A stretch of 64,000 nucleotides of DNA from JACQFK01 sp041482015 (GTDB lineage Bacteria > Planctomycetota > MHYJ01 > JACPRB01), in NCBI GenBank assembly GCA_041482015.1, contig JBGPCZ010000006.1:8656-72655 (forward strand), written 5' to 3'. Position 1 is the first letter of the stretch. The number at the start of each line of letters is the position of its first letter. Positions 26,678 through 34,024 of this stretch are shown here, in pieces. The notes below the pieces were generated by a model. It did no database searches, had not been told where the DNA came from, and saw nothing but the letters and a program-made list of their open reading frames with translations. Position numbers and translations under genes: made by a program.

Positions 26678-27211
26678 CTATGGCTTCTTCACCGGGGGCC
26701 GCTGTGGGTGGAGATCAGCGTCGTCGTCATCGTTCTCGACGATCTTGAGCGCGCGGGCGCGATCCTCGAGGAAGTTCTCCACGATCCGGTTGTCGATCGC
26801 GACGTACTCGCCGTCCCGGGACACAAGCGTGTCGAGTCGCTGGAGCTCGCGGAGGATGCCCGCCCGATCAAATTCCAGGCGCGCCATCCGGAGTTCCTCG
26901 GAGCCGAAGCCCAGGATGAACGCGTCGAGCGACCGGCGTCCGGCCAACGGCAACGGTGCCGAAAGCACCACCTTGATGTAATCGCTGTCCCAGCAGACGT
27001 AATAGGCCCGGTCCACCTCGCCCACCCGCAGGATGAGATCGGGCGGGCCCAGCAGCGCCAGCGTGTCCCGAAGCGTGCTCCGGCCCGGCTCGAGTCGATG
27101 CGCATCCAGCACCGGCCTGGGCGTGCCGATCTTGTCGCTCTCCCAATCCACCGAGAGGCATCCCGGCATCGCGAGGAGCACGGCGAACAGGAGAGGGAGC
27201 CATCGACGCAT
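26678..27211 (-). CDS. BamE/SmpA-like lipoprotein
   Basis: The 177-residue protein begins MRRWLPLLFAVLLAMPGC, a clear lipoprotein signal with cysteine at 18. Residues about 40-75 (RLEPGRSTLRDTLALLGPPDLILRVGEVDRAYYVCWDS) follow the BamE/OmlA pattern: a short helix leading to LLGPP and then strands. BamE supports outer-membrane protein assembly; many unrelated lipoproteins share the fold, so the role is only suggested. The C-terminus is acidic (ENDDDDADLH). It follows the related lipoprotein at 27220-27591 by eight bases, so the two form one transcript. Confidence 0.65.
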   Translation of the reverse strand: MRRWLPLLFAVLLAMPGCLSVDWESDKIGTPRPVLDAHRLEPGRSTLRDTLALLGPPDLILRVGEVDRAYYVCWDSDYIKVVLSAPLPLAGRRSLDAFILGFGSEELRMARLEFDRAGILRELQRLDTLVSRDGEYVAIDNRIVENFLEDRARALKIVENDDDDADLHPQRPPVKKP

Positions 27212-27219
27212 GAGGCGGC

Positions 27220-27591
27220 CTAATCCCAGGGGAAGCCGTATTCCGCGCCGTCCGCTGCGAACCGGGAGCCGACCGCCGTGACGACGTCCTGCCGGTTGAT
27301 GATCACGGAGATCGAGTCGTACTGCCGGTCGTTCCGGGAGAGGTTCACCAGGAGCAGGAAGGCCCCCGTGTTTTTCTCGATCGAGTGCGTGTACATGTAC
27401 GCCTCGGATTCGAGGAGCCGGATGATCTCCTTGGGCGGCCCGAGCAGCTGGAGCACCTGGGCCTTCGTCGTCTTGCCCACCTCGATGCGCGCCACCATCT
27501 CCGCGTTCCACGGACGGTCATCGACTTTCTTTCCGAAGTAGCAACCGCCCAGCAGCACGAGCGCGACGGCCGGCATCATTCTTCGATTCAT
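27220..27591 (-). CDS. Small BamE/SmpA-like lipoprotein
   Basis: This 123-residue lipoprotein (MNRRMMPAVALVLLGGC, cysteine at 17) has the SmpA/OmlA signature VGKTTKAQVLQLLGPPKEIIRLLESEAYMY near residues 38-67, followed by beta strands (DSISVIINRQDVV). It looks like a paralogue of the next gene downstream, which shares the LLGPP module. It is divergent from mobA with 30 bases between the starts. The start is set by the signal peptide; a longer upstream frame would overlap mobA. Confidence 0.65.
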   Translation of the reverse strand: MNRRMMPAVALVLLGGCYFGKKVDDRPWNAEMVARIEVGKTTKAQVLQLLGPPKEIIRLLESEAYMYTHSIEKNTGAFLLLVNLSRNDRQYDSISVIINRQDVVTAVGSRFAADGAEYGFPWD

Positions 27592-27621
27592 CAACGCCTC
27601 CGGTCCCTGTACGATGACGTC

Positions 27622-28203
27622 ATGGGCAACCCCGTGACCTGCGGCATTGTAGCAGGCGGCGCAAGCTCCCGGATGGGTCGCGCCAAGGCCCTCCTCCCCT
27701 TCCGCGGCCGCCCGTTGCTCGCGCGCCAGCTTGAGATCCTCCGGCCGCTCTTCGACCGGGTCCTGGTCGCGTCCAACGACGCGGACGCGTTCGGCTCTTT
27801 CGGTGTCGATATCGTCCCGGATATCCTTTCCGAGCGCTGCTCGCTGACGGCCATCCACGCTGTCCTCATGGCCACGCGCACCGAGCATGCGTTCGTCGTC
27901 GCCTGCGACCTCCCCTTCCTCAACCCGCGGCTGGTCGAGTCCCTCCTCGCGCAGCGAAAAGGTAACGACGTCGTCGTTCCCCGGTCAGGGGATCAGATCG
28001 AGCCGCTGCACGCCGTCTACTCCCGCGCGTGCCTCCGCGTCATCGAGGATTCCGCCCGCCGGGGCGAGTGGAAAGTCGATCGCTTTTTCCCGGCGGTCCG
28101 CGCGTGCCTCGTCCCCGTGCGCGTCGAAGACTGGCTCGTGGAGGGACGCTCGCCCTTCTTCAACGCGAACACGCCCGCCGAGTGGGACTCCGCGGCACCC
28201 TAG
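27622..28203 (+). CDS. mobA: Molybdenum cofactor guanylyltransferase
   Basis: MobA attaches GMP to molybdopterin to form the bis-MGD cofactor. The 193-residue protein has the nucleotidyltransferase start CGIVAGGASSRMGRAKALLPFRGRPLL, the metal-binding ACDLPFLNPRLV (aspartate near residue 95) and the C-terminal FFNANTPAEWD motif that is typical of MobA. The start ATG lies in the 30-base gap to a divergent lipoprotein gene. Confidence 0.92.
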   Translation: MGNPVTCGIVAGGASSRMGRAKALLPFRGRPLLARQLEILRPLFDRVLVASNDADAFGSFGVDIVPDILSERCSLTAIHAVLMATRTEHAFVVACDLPFLNPRLVESLLAQRKGNDVVVPRSGDQIEPLHAVYSRACLRVIEDSARRGEWKVDRFFPAVRACLVPVRVEDWLVEGRSPFFNANTPAEWDSAAP

Positions 28204-28247
28204 GGTCAAAAGTGTCCCACGGGCCGCGCGTTCCGGCGGTGTCGCGA

Positions 28248-28263
28248 TGGCACGGGGATTGCG
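28248..28263 (+). promoter_or_regulatory. Sigma-54-type promoter upstream of polyprenyl diphosphate synthase
   Basis: TGGCACGgggaTTGCG matches the -24/-12 consensus TGGCACG-N4-TTGC at every defined base; only the final W is G. It lies in the 136-base gap between mobA and the synthase, 76 bases before the TTG start. Chance matches of this quality are rare but possible, so this is a prediction. Confidence 0.5.
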
Positions 28264-28277
28264 CCCCGGGAATTGAG

Positions 28278-28306
28278 TTGAAGGACCTTGGTGGACGTGC
28301 TAGACT
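28278..28306 (+). promoter_or_regulatory. Sigma-70-type promoter of polyprenyl diphosphate synthase
   Basis: TTGAAG (28278-28283), 17 bases, TAGACT (28301-28306). The leader of about 27 bases carries AAAGGAGG four bases before the TTG start. Confidence 0.6.
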
Positions 28307-28339
28307 CACGATCCACACGCAGCATCAAAGGAGGTTTTC

Positions 28340-29332
28340 TTGAGCCAGGCCGCCGCCGCGCTCAAAAGCATCTACGAACCCATCCAGGGCGAAATCGACC
28401 GCGTCGAGGAGACCCTCCGGCTCGAGCTCGCCCACGAGAACCCGTTCGTCTCGATGCTCCTCCAGCACTCGACGAAGTTCCACGGCAAGCGCGTCCGCCC
28501 GGCCCTCCTCCTCCATTGTGCCCACATCCTGGGGGGCGAAGTGACCGACGTCCACGTGTCGCTCGCCGCGGTCGTCGAGATGCTCCACACGGCGACGCTG
28601 GTCCACGACGACGTCCTCGACGAGGCCCTCCTCCGCCGGCAGGTGAAGACCCTCAACAACGTCTGGGGTAACGAGGCCTCGATCCTCTTCGGCGACTACC
28701 TCTTCGCGAAGGCCTACACGCTCGCGGCCAAGCTGCACCACCGCGAGGCGAACCTGATCCTCGCCCGGACCGTCGAGGAGATGTGCGTCGGCGAACTCTG
28801 GCAGATCTCCACCAAGTTCAACTTCGACATGGACGAGGAGCAGTACCTCAAGGTCATCTTCTGCAAGACGGGGTCGCTCTTCGCGACCGCGTGCCGCCTG
28901 GGCAGCGTCGGGAGCGGCGCCCCCGGGGCCCACGTCGACGCCCTCGCGAACTACGGCGCCTGCTTCGGCACCGCCTTCCAGATCATCGACGATTGCCTCG
29001 ACATCACCGGTGACGAGAAGGAGATGGGCAAGTCGCTCGGCACCGACCTCGAGAAGGGCAAGCTCACGCTCCCCGTCATCCGGCTGCTCCGCGACCTCCC
29101 GGCCCGGGAGCGTCGCGACCTCCAGGACCTGCTCTCCTCGCGCGATCGCGCCGCGGAGAAGAAGGCCGTCGTCCACCGGCTGATCCGCGAGCGCGACATC
29201 CTTTCGTACTCGATGCGCCGCGCGGCCGACTTCATGGAGGACGCCCGCTCGGGATTGCGCCCGCTCCGCGACACCGTCCACGTCGAGAGCCTCCTGAACC
29301 TGGCCGACTTCGTCCTCGACCGCCGGGTGTAG
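28340..29332 (+). CDS. Long-chain trans-polyprenyl diphosphate synthase
   Basis: The 330-residue enzyme adds isopentenyl units to an allylic diphosphate, probably for the quinone side chain. The two aspartate-rich motifs are LVHDDVLDEA (DDVLD, residues about 93-97) and FQIIDDCLDITGDE (DDCLD, about 219-223). KFHGKRVRPALLLHC and the GEKMGKSLGTDLEKGKLTLP-type region are also present (here KEMGKSLGTDLEKGK). The TTG start is supported by AAAGGAGG just upstream. Octaprenyl, heptaprenyl and solanesyl products cannot be told apart, so no symbol is given. A signalling set follows after 73 bases. Confidence 0.92.
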   Translation: MSQAAAALKSIYEPIQGEIDRVEETLRLELAHENPFVSMLLQHSTKFHGKRVRPALLLHCAHILGGEVTDVHVSLAAVVEMLHTATLVHDDVLDEALLRRQVKTLNNVWGNEASILFGDYLFAKAYTLAAKLHHREANLILARTVEEMCVGELWQISTKFNFDMDEEQYLKVIFCKTGSLFATACRLGSVGSGAPGAHVDALANYGACFGTAFQIIDDCLDITGDEKEMGKSLGTDLEKGKLTLPVIRLLRDLPARERRDLQDLLSSRDRAAEKKAVVHRLIRERDILSYSMRRAADFMEDARSGLRPLRDTVHVESLLNLADFVLDRRV

Positions 29333-29387
29333 GAAGGCCGCCGCCTCCCGCGGCTGTTTTCGATTTTCGGATTCACGGTTTCCGTGC

Positions 29388-29393
29388 TATAGT
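29388..29393 (+). promoter_or_regulatory. -10-like box before the signalling set
   Basis: TATAGT, twelve bases before the ATG at 29406, with a poor -35 (TTTCGG). Just upstream, GCCGC/GCGGC arms followed by TGTTTT (29345-29361) may form a weak terminator for the synthase gene. Confidence 0.35.
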
Positions 29394-29405
29394 CCCTTCG
29401 ATCTC

Positions 29406-29732
29406 ATGAGACTCGTGAAGACCGACGAGGCCAGGGCGGGACAGAAGGTCTCTCGCGACGTCGTCGACCTGAGGGGCAACCTCCTCTTCAAGGCCGGGAC
29501 CCCGCTCACGGCGACCCTCATCGCCTCCTGCCGCGAGCGCAACATCTCGCACCTGTTCGTCGACGAGGAGGCGGGGGGCGGCGCGATTTCGGCCGGGGAC
29601 CTGGAGATGAAGAAGGAGGCGGTCATCAAGGACGTCGACCGCATGTTCTCGGGGGCGGACGCGACGCACATCATGGGCGCCCTGCGCGAGGCCTCCAAGC
29701 GCTTCCTGATCGCCAAGCTCGGCGGCAAGTGA
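29406..29732 (+). CDS. Small protein resembling the N-terminal domain of HD-GYP proteins
   Basis: The 108-residue protein has the order RLVKTDEARAGQKVSRDVVDLRGNLLFKAGTPLTATLIASCRERNISHLFVDEE. This resembles the short beta-rich domain (DUF3391-like) that precedes HD-GYP domains in cyclic-di-GMP phosphodiesterases, here as a free-standing protein. The C-terminal half is helical. Its TGA stop overlaps the ATG of the HDOD gene (TGATG-type junction), so the two are made together, perhaps as interacting halves of one signalling unit. The family call is tentative. Confidence 0.55.
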   Translation: MRLVKTDEARAGQKVSRDVVDLRGNLLFKAGTPLTATLIASCRERNISHLFVDEEAGGGAISAGDLEMKKEAVIKDVDRMFSGADATHIMGALREASKRFLIAKLGGK

Positions 29733-30610
29733 TGGCGGAGATCAGCGCGGCGCCGGTCCAGGAACGCGTCCGCAAGCTGGTCGAACGCGTCCAGGGTCTC
29801 CCCACGCTTCCGTCCATGCTCAACAACATCAACCAGATGATCCTCAATCCACGCACCTCCGCCAAGGAGGTGGCGCAGGTGATTTCGAGCGACCCCGCCC
29901 TGACCTCCAAGGTTCTGCGCGTGGTCAATTCGTCCTTCTATGGTTTCCCCAACCGGATCACCACGATCACGCACGCGATCGTCATCCTGGGCTTCAACAC
30001 CATCAAGTCGATCGTCCTCTCCTCCACGATTTTCGACGTGTTCCGTCGGACGGTGAAGCCGGGCGACTTCGACCGGACGGAATTCTGGAAGCATTCGATC
30101 GGGTGCGGCGCGGCGGCGAAGGTCATCGGGCGCCGCCTCAGTTACCCCATGCTCGAGGAGCTCTTCATCGCGGGCCTCCTCCACGATGTGGGCAAGATCG
30201 TCCTCGACCAGTTCATCCCCGACAAGTTCGCTGAAATCCTCGCCTTGGTCCGGACGAAAGACATCCTCATCGTGGAGGCGGAGGCGCAGGTGCTGGGCGC
30301 CACCCACGCGGACGTGGCCGCATGGCTCTTCGAGAAATGGAACCTGTCGAAGGGGCTCGTGGAGACGACCCGCTGCCACCACAATCCCGCGCTGGCCTCG
30401 GACAGCCAGAAATTTGCGGAGATCATCCACGTCGCCGACGTGCTGGTCCGGGCCATCCGCTTCGGGAACGGCGGCGACAACAAGATCCCCGCCATCCAGG
30501 AAGGCGCGTGGAAGTCGCTGGGGCTCCAGGATACCGAGTTGGACGACCTCCTGGTCCAGACGGGCCAGGAAATCGAGAAGGCCATGATTTTCCTCGACTT
30601 TATCAAGTAA
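29732..30610 (+). CDS. HDOD-domain signalling protein
   Basis: The 292-residue protein is almost entirely one HDOD domain: LPTLPSMLNNINQMILNPRTSAKEVAQVISSDPALTSKVLRVVNSSFYGFPNRITTITHAIVILGFNTIKSIVLSSTIFDVF is the classic start, with LFIAGLLHDVGKIVLDQF retaining an HD pair in the degenerate hydrolase fold. HDOD proteins act in signalling linked to motility, chemotaxis and cyclic-di-GMP, generally without known catalysis. The gene is translationally coupled to the small protein before it and is followed after 15 bases by a histidine kinase. A role in surface behaviour is suggested by family, not shown. Confidence 0.9.
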   Translation: MAEISAAPVQERVRKLVERVQGLPTLPSMLNNINQMILNPRTSAKEVAQVISSDPALTSKVLRVVNSSFYGFPNRITTITHAIVILGFNTIKSIVLSSTIFDVFRRTVKPGDFDRTEFWKHSIGCGAAAKVIGRRLSYPMLEELFIAGLLHDVGKIVLDQFIPDKFAEILALVRTKDILIVEAEAQVLGATHADVAAWLFEKWNLSKGLVETTRCHHNPALASDSQKFAEIIHVADVLVRAIRFGNGGDNKIPAIQEGAWKSLGLQDTELDDLLVQTGQEIEKAMIFLDFIK

Positions 30611-30625
30611 CCGCGGGGAACCGTC

Positions 30626-32200
30626 GTGCCCGTCGAACCTCCCCTGAAGCCCGACTCCGGCATGTTCCGGGCGGTGGCGCCCTCGCCGGAGGCCATCGCG
30701 CTCCAGGACGTCGTTCAGCGGATGTTCCTCACCCAGGATCCGCAGGACATCGTCAAGCTCCTCGCGGACACGGCGCAACGGATCACCGGGGCCCCCCGGG
30801 TGGCGGTCCTCCTCTACGGCCCCGACCGCCAGACCCTCCAGGGCGCCGATGCCGGGCTCCTGCCCGAACCGGCCGTGATCGACTACGTCTTCGAAACCGC
30901 CAAGCCTGCGACCGTCCAGAACATCGAGGGAGGCTTCATCACGGTCTTCCCCATGAGGGTCCCCCAGAACCGCGTGGGGGTCGTCGTCCTCGACCTGACC
31001 GGCCTGGTGGAGGACGCCGGCAAGATGAACCTGGAGGCCGTCGCCGTCCTGGCCGACCAGGCCGCGGTCATCCTCAACAGCGTCCAGCTCGTCTCGCGGT
31101 CGATCGGCGAGTCGACCCTCCTGTCGAACATCCTGGACTCGATCACGAACGCCATCGTCACGATCGACAACCTGGGGATCATCACCCGCCTCAACCGGAA
31201 TGCGATGGCGATGCTGGAGCTGGGCGCCGACGCCGTGGGCCGCTCCTTCCGCGAGCTCTTCCTTCCGGAGGTCACCCAGGCCCTCGATGCCCTCCTGGGC
31301 GAGGTCCAGCAGGTGGGTTTCGCGATGGAGAAGATGGTGACGGCCACGCTCGCGCAGGGCCTCGAGCTCAACATCGCGGTATCGACGTCGATCCTACGCG
31401 ACGAATCGTACGCGCCGCTCGGGACCATCATCATTTTCCGCGACATGACCGCATCGCGCGAGCTCGACCGCCTCCGAAAGCTGGACACCATGAAGAGCGA
31501 GTTCGTGGCGAACGTCTCGCACGAGCTCAAGACGCCGCTCACCTCGATCAAGGCCTACACGGAGGCCCTGCTCGACATGGCCCAGGACGAGCAGATGAAG
31601 AACTTCCTCAAGGTGATCGACGAGGAGTCCGACCGGCTGCTCTTCCTGATCAACGACCTCCTGAACGTCTCCCGCATCCAGTCCGGCAAGATGAAGATGC
31701 ACTTCGAGCTCCTGCCGCCGCGGGTGATCGTGGACGAGATCCTCAGCATCTCGAAGGTCCATTCCGAGAAGCACAAGCTCGTCCTGCAACTGGCCGACGA
31801 CCTGCCGAAAACACTCATCGACCGCGAGAAGATGAAGGAGGTCATGATCAACCTCATCTCCAACGCGATCAAGTACTCGCCCAAGGGCGGGAACGTCTGG
31901 CTCCGCATGGGCTACGATGCGTCCAACCTCATGATCGAGGTGCAGGACGAGGGGATGGGCATCTCCAAGGACAACCAGGCGAGGCTCTTCCAGGCCTTCT
32001 ACCGCGTGGACTCCTCCCACACCGCGGAGATCGCCGGGACCGGCCTCGGCCTCGTCATCTGCAAGGCGATTGTCGAGCACCACGGCGGCCGCATCTGGCT
32101 CGAAAGCGAAGCCGGCAAGGGCACCACCTTCTTCATCCTCATCCCGCTCCGCAAGGAGATCCCCCACGACTTCGGGAGCCAGTTCGGCTCCATGGCCTGA
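30626..32200 (+). CDS. Sensor histidine kinase with GAF and PAS domains
   Basis: The 524-residue protein begins with a GTG and has no membrane segment, so it is a soluble kinase. Residues about 30-165 look like a GAF domain, about 180-290 a PAS domain (LLSNILDSITNAIVTIDNLGIITRLNRNAMAML, then IIIFRDMTASRELDRLRKLD). The dimerisation domain carries the phospho-histidine in FVANVSHELKTPLTSIKAY (residue about 298). The ATP-binding domain has NLISNAIKYSPKGG, VQDEGMGISKDNQARLFQAFYR and GTGLGLVICKAIVEHHGG. No response regulator is adjacent. It is the last gene of a set with the HDOD protein, which may be its functional partner. Confidence 0.92.
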   Translation: MPVEPPLKPDSGMFRAVAPSPEAIALQDVVQRMFLTQDPQDIVKLLADTAQRITGAPRVAVLLYGPDRQTLQGADAGLLPEPAVIDYVFETAKPATVQNIEGGFITVFPMRVPQNRVGVVVLDLTGLVEDAGKMNLEAVAVLADQAAVILNSVQLVSRSIGESTLLSNILDSITNAIVTIDNLGIITRLNRNAMAMLELGADAVGRSFRELFLPEVTQALDALLGEVQQVGFAMEKMVTATLAQGLELNIAVSTSILRDESYAPLGTIIIFRDMTASRELDRLRKLDTMKSEFVANVSHELKTPLTSIKAYTEALLDMAQDEQMKNFLKVIDEESDRLLFLINDLLNVSRIQSGKMKMHFELLPPRVIVDEILSISKVHSEKHKLVLQLADDLPKTLIDREKMKEVMINLISNAIKYSPKGGNVWLRMGYDASNLMIEVQDEGMGISKDNQARLFQAFYRVDSSHTAEIAGTGLGLVICKAIVEHHGGRIWLESEAGKGTTFFILIPLRKEIPHDFGSQFGSMA

Positions 32201-32251
32201 GGAGCCTAAGGAAGAGTTCTCAGTCCACCCAGCCATGCGAAACAGACGCGG

Positions 32252-32300
32252 CCGGCCATTTCGTGGACACGCCGTGTCCATGAAATGGCCGGGCGTTTTT
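32252..32300 (+). terminator. Long perfect palindrome with T-run after the histidine kinase
   Basis: Arms 32252-32270 and 32274-32292 pair over 19 bases with only one G-T position, around a GCC centre, followed by GGGCGTTTTT. It should act as an intrinsic terminator for the kinase gene and shares its triplet centre with the other palindromes of this window. Confidence 0.75.
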
Positions 32301-32332
32301 GTGGTCGTCACCGGGAACAGGGGACTTCGGAC

Positions 32333-33919
32333 CTAATAAGTGGACATGCCTTGCGGGTAATTGAGTCCAGGGACGATGGTCACTGATTTGTTGGGGTTCG
32401 ACGGGTCGATCTCGATCAGGCGGTTCGCGCCCTGCTCGAGGATCAGGATGTTGCCGTCCTCCAGCCGGATCGCCTGCACCGGCCGCGACAGCGAGGCCTT
32501 CTTCCAGACCACCTTGGAGTCGGCGTCGATCTCCACCACCTGGCCGCGCTGGTAGTCGGTGATCAGCGTGTTGCCGCTCTCGAGGCGCTGCGCGCGCCAG
32601 GGGCGCACGCCCTGCAGGCTCGCCTGCCACTTCTGCTTTCCCTCGCGGTCCAGCTCGACCACCTGGTAGTTCGAGCAGACCAGCGTGTTCCCGTTCTCGA
32701 GACGCTGCACCGAGATGGGATAGTTGATCGCGGCCTGCCAGACCGCGTTCTTCGTTTTCGACTCGTACTCGACGACGCGGTTCGAGTAGTACTCCGCGAC
32801 CAGCGTGTTCCCGTTGTCCAGGCGGATCGCGTCGTACGGGTAGTTCGACTGCTCCATGCGCCAGACGATCTCCCCGCCCGTCTTGCCCGAGGGCTTCACC
32901 TCGATCACCTGGTTGAAGTTCGTGTTGGCGATGAGGACGTTGCCGTTCTCGAGCTTCCGCGCGCTCCACGAGTACTGCGTGTTGTTCGCGTAGGTCCACA
33001 GCTCGCGCCCCGCCCGGTCGAACTCGCGGATCCCGTTCTGGTCGCAGATCAGGATGTTTCCGACCGACATCCGCGCGTGCTGGACGAAGCTGATCGAGTG
33101 GATGTTCTTCTTCTCGATCTCCGCCGCGCCGAACAGGTGCGAGAAGATGCGGACCTTGTCGGAGGAGAATCCCTGGAGGACGCCGACGAGCTTGTCGCCG
33201 TTCTTCAGGAGCACCTTCGAAAACCAGCCGGGAGGCAGGTCGGGCGCGGCCTCGTCGCGCTGGAGGTACACCTGCCGCACCGCGGCCCTCGGGTATTCGA
33301 CGTCCTCCTCCTTGCCCGCGGGCGCTTCCTCGCCCTCCTTCTTGACCGGCACGACGTGGAACTGGACCTGGTCCCCGATCGACAGCAGCCGACCGTAATC
33401 GGCCACGAGCGTCTGGACGGGCTTCTCGCGCCCCTCCTCCTTCTTCTCGACGACGCGGATCAGGATGTCCCGCTTCTCCTCCTTGATCTCCGGGAGCGGG
33501 CCCCCCAGCGGGGCCAGCACGATGAGCTTGACGTCCTGCCGCCGGAGGCGGAACGGTCCCGAGGTCGTCTCCAGGACCGCCGTCGAGCCGTCGAACGACT
33601 TGAGCTTGCCGCTCACCGAGCCGCCGTGGTAGAGGCGGAGCTGCTGCCCCTGGGGATCGATCTGCACCGGGTCTTCCGAGCCGAACTGGATGCGCGCGGT
33701 CTCCTCCACGCCGAGCCGGATCACCCGGTCACCGTCCTTGACCCGCACCTCGAGCGCGCCCGACGCGTCGATGGACAGGATCGCGCCCCGGACCTCGCTC
33801 CGGTCGGTGAGGATGATGTGGTCGAGGCCGTCGCCGCGGGCCGCGGCGGGCTTGGGGGTCGCGGCATCCTGGGGTGCGGCCAGGAGGAGAGCGGCGAGCG
33901 CGGCCAGGAGTTTCATCAT
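32333..33919 (-). CDS. Secreted beta-propeller protein with SH3-like N-terminal modules
   Basis: The 528-residue protein has a signal peptide (MMKLLAALAALLLAAPQ). Residues about 30-230 contain short beta modules (HIILTDRSEVRGAILSIDASGALEVRV, then QLRLYHGGSVSGKLKSFDGSTAVLETT, then KVLLKNGDKLVGVLQGFSSDKVRIFS). Residues about 260-528 hold at least six propeller-like repeats of about 40 residues with the theme RLENGNTLVA...VVEYDR.GK.VW, as in PQQ/arylsulfotransferase-type propellers. No catalytic residues are evident, so ligand binding or scaffold duty is likely. The stop codon is next to the terminator of the kinase gene. A TGATATAGT box lies four bases before the ATGATG start. Confidence 0.75.
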   Translation of the reverse strand: MMKLLAALAALLLAAPQDAATPKPAAARGDGLDHIILTDRSEVRGAILSIDASGALEVRVKDGDRVIRLGVEETARIQFGSEDPVQIDPQGQQLRLYHGGSVSGKLKSFDGSTAVLETTSGPFRLRRQDVKLIVLAPLGGPLPEIKEEKRDILIRVVEKKEEGREKPVQTLVADYGRLLSIGDQVQFHVVPVKKEGEEAPAGKEEDVEYPRAAVRQVYLQRDEAAPDLPPGWFSKVLLKNGDKLVGVLQGFSSDKVRIFSHLFGAAEIEKKNIHSISFVQHARMSVGNILICDQNGIREFDRAGRELWTYANNTQYSWSARKLENGNVLIANTNFNQVIEVKPSGKTGGEIVWRMEQSNYPYDAIRLDNGNTLVAEYYSNRVVEYESKTKNAVWQAAINYPISVQRLENGNTLVCSNYQVVELDREGKQKWQASLQGVRPWRAQRLESGNTLITDYQRGQVVEIDADSKVVWKKASLSRPVQAIRLEDGNILILEQGANRLIEIDPSNPNKSVTIVPGLNYPQGMSTY

Positions 33920-33923
33920 CGGG

Positions 33924-33932
33924 ACTATATCA
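33924..33932 (-). promoter_or_regulatory. Extended -10 box of the propeller gene
   Basis: TGATATAGT on the minus strand is an extended -10 element; the hexamer ends four bases before the first of two ATG codons. A transcript beginning within or at these ATGs is inferred, which would favour the second ATG at 33916. Confidence 0.45.
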
Positions 33933-33970
33933 TTGGACGTCGCCACCTGGCCGCGCATTTGACAAAAACG

Positions 33971-34012
33971 CGGTCCCCGAACATTGCAAATGGCGGGGAC
34001 CGGGCCTAGAAT
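33971..34012 (+). promoter_or_regulatory. FHA-gene promoter with inverted repeat around the -35 box
   Basis: TTGCAA (33984-33989), 17 bases, TAGAAT (34007-34012). A perfect nine-base inverted repeat, CGGTCCCCG (33971-33979) and CGGGGACCG (33994-34002), encloses the -35 box. The placement suggests a repressor operator. The ATG is 12 bases past the -10. Confidence 0.6.
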
Positions 34013-34024
34013 GCGGAGACCTCG

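Noticed and set aside
25517..27223. 568-codon open frame opposite cobA-hemD and a lipoprotein gene
   Set aside because: The composition is dominated by Arg, Asp, Gly and Leu without any motif, while the opposite strand encodes recognisable enzymes.
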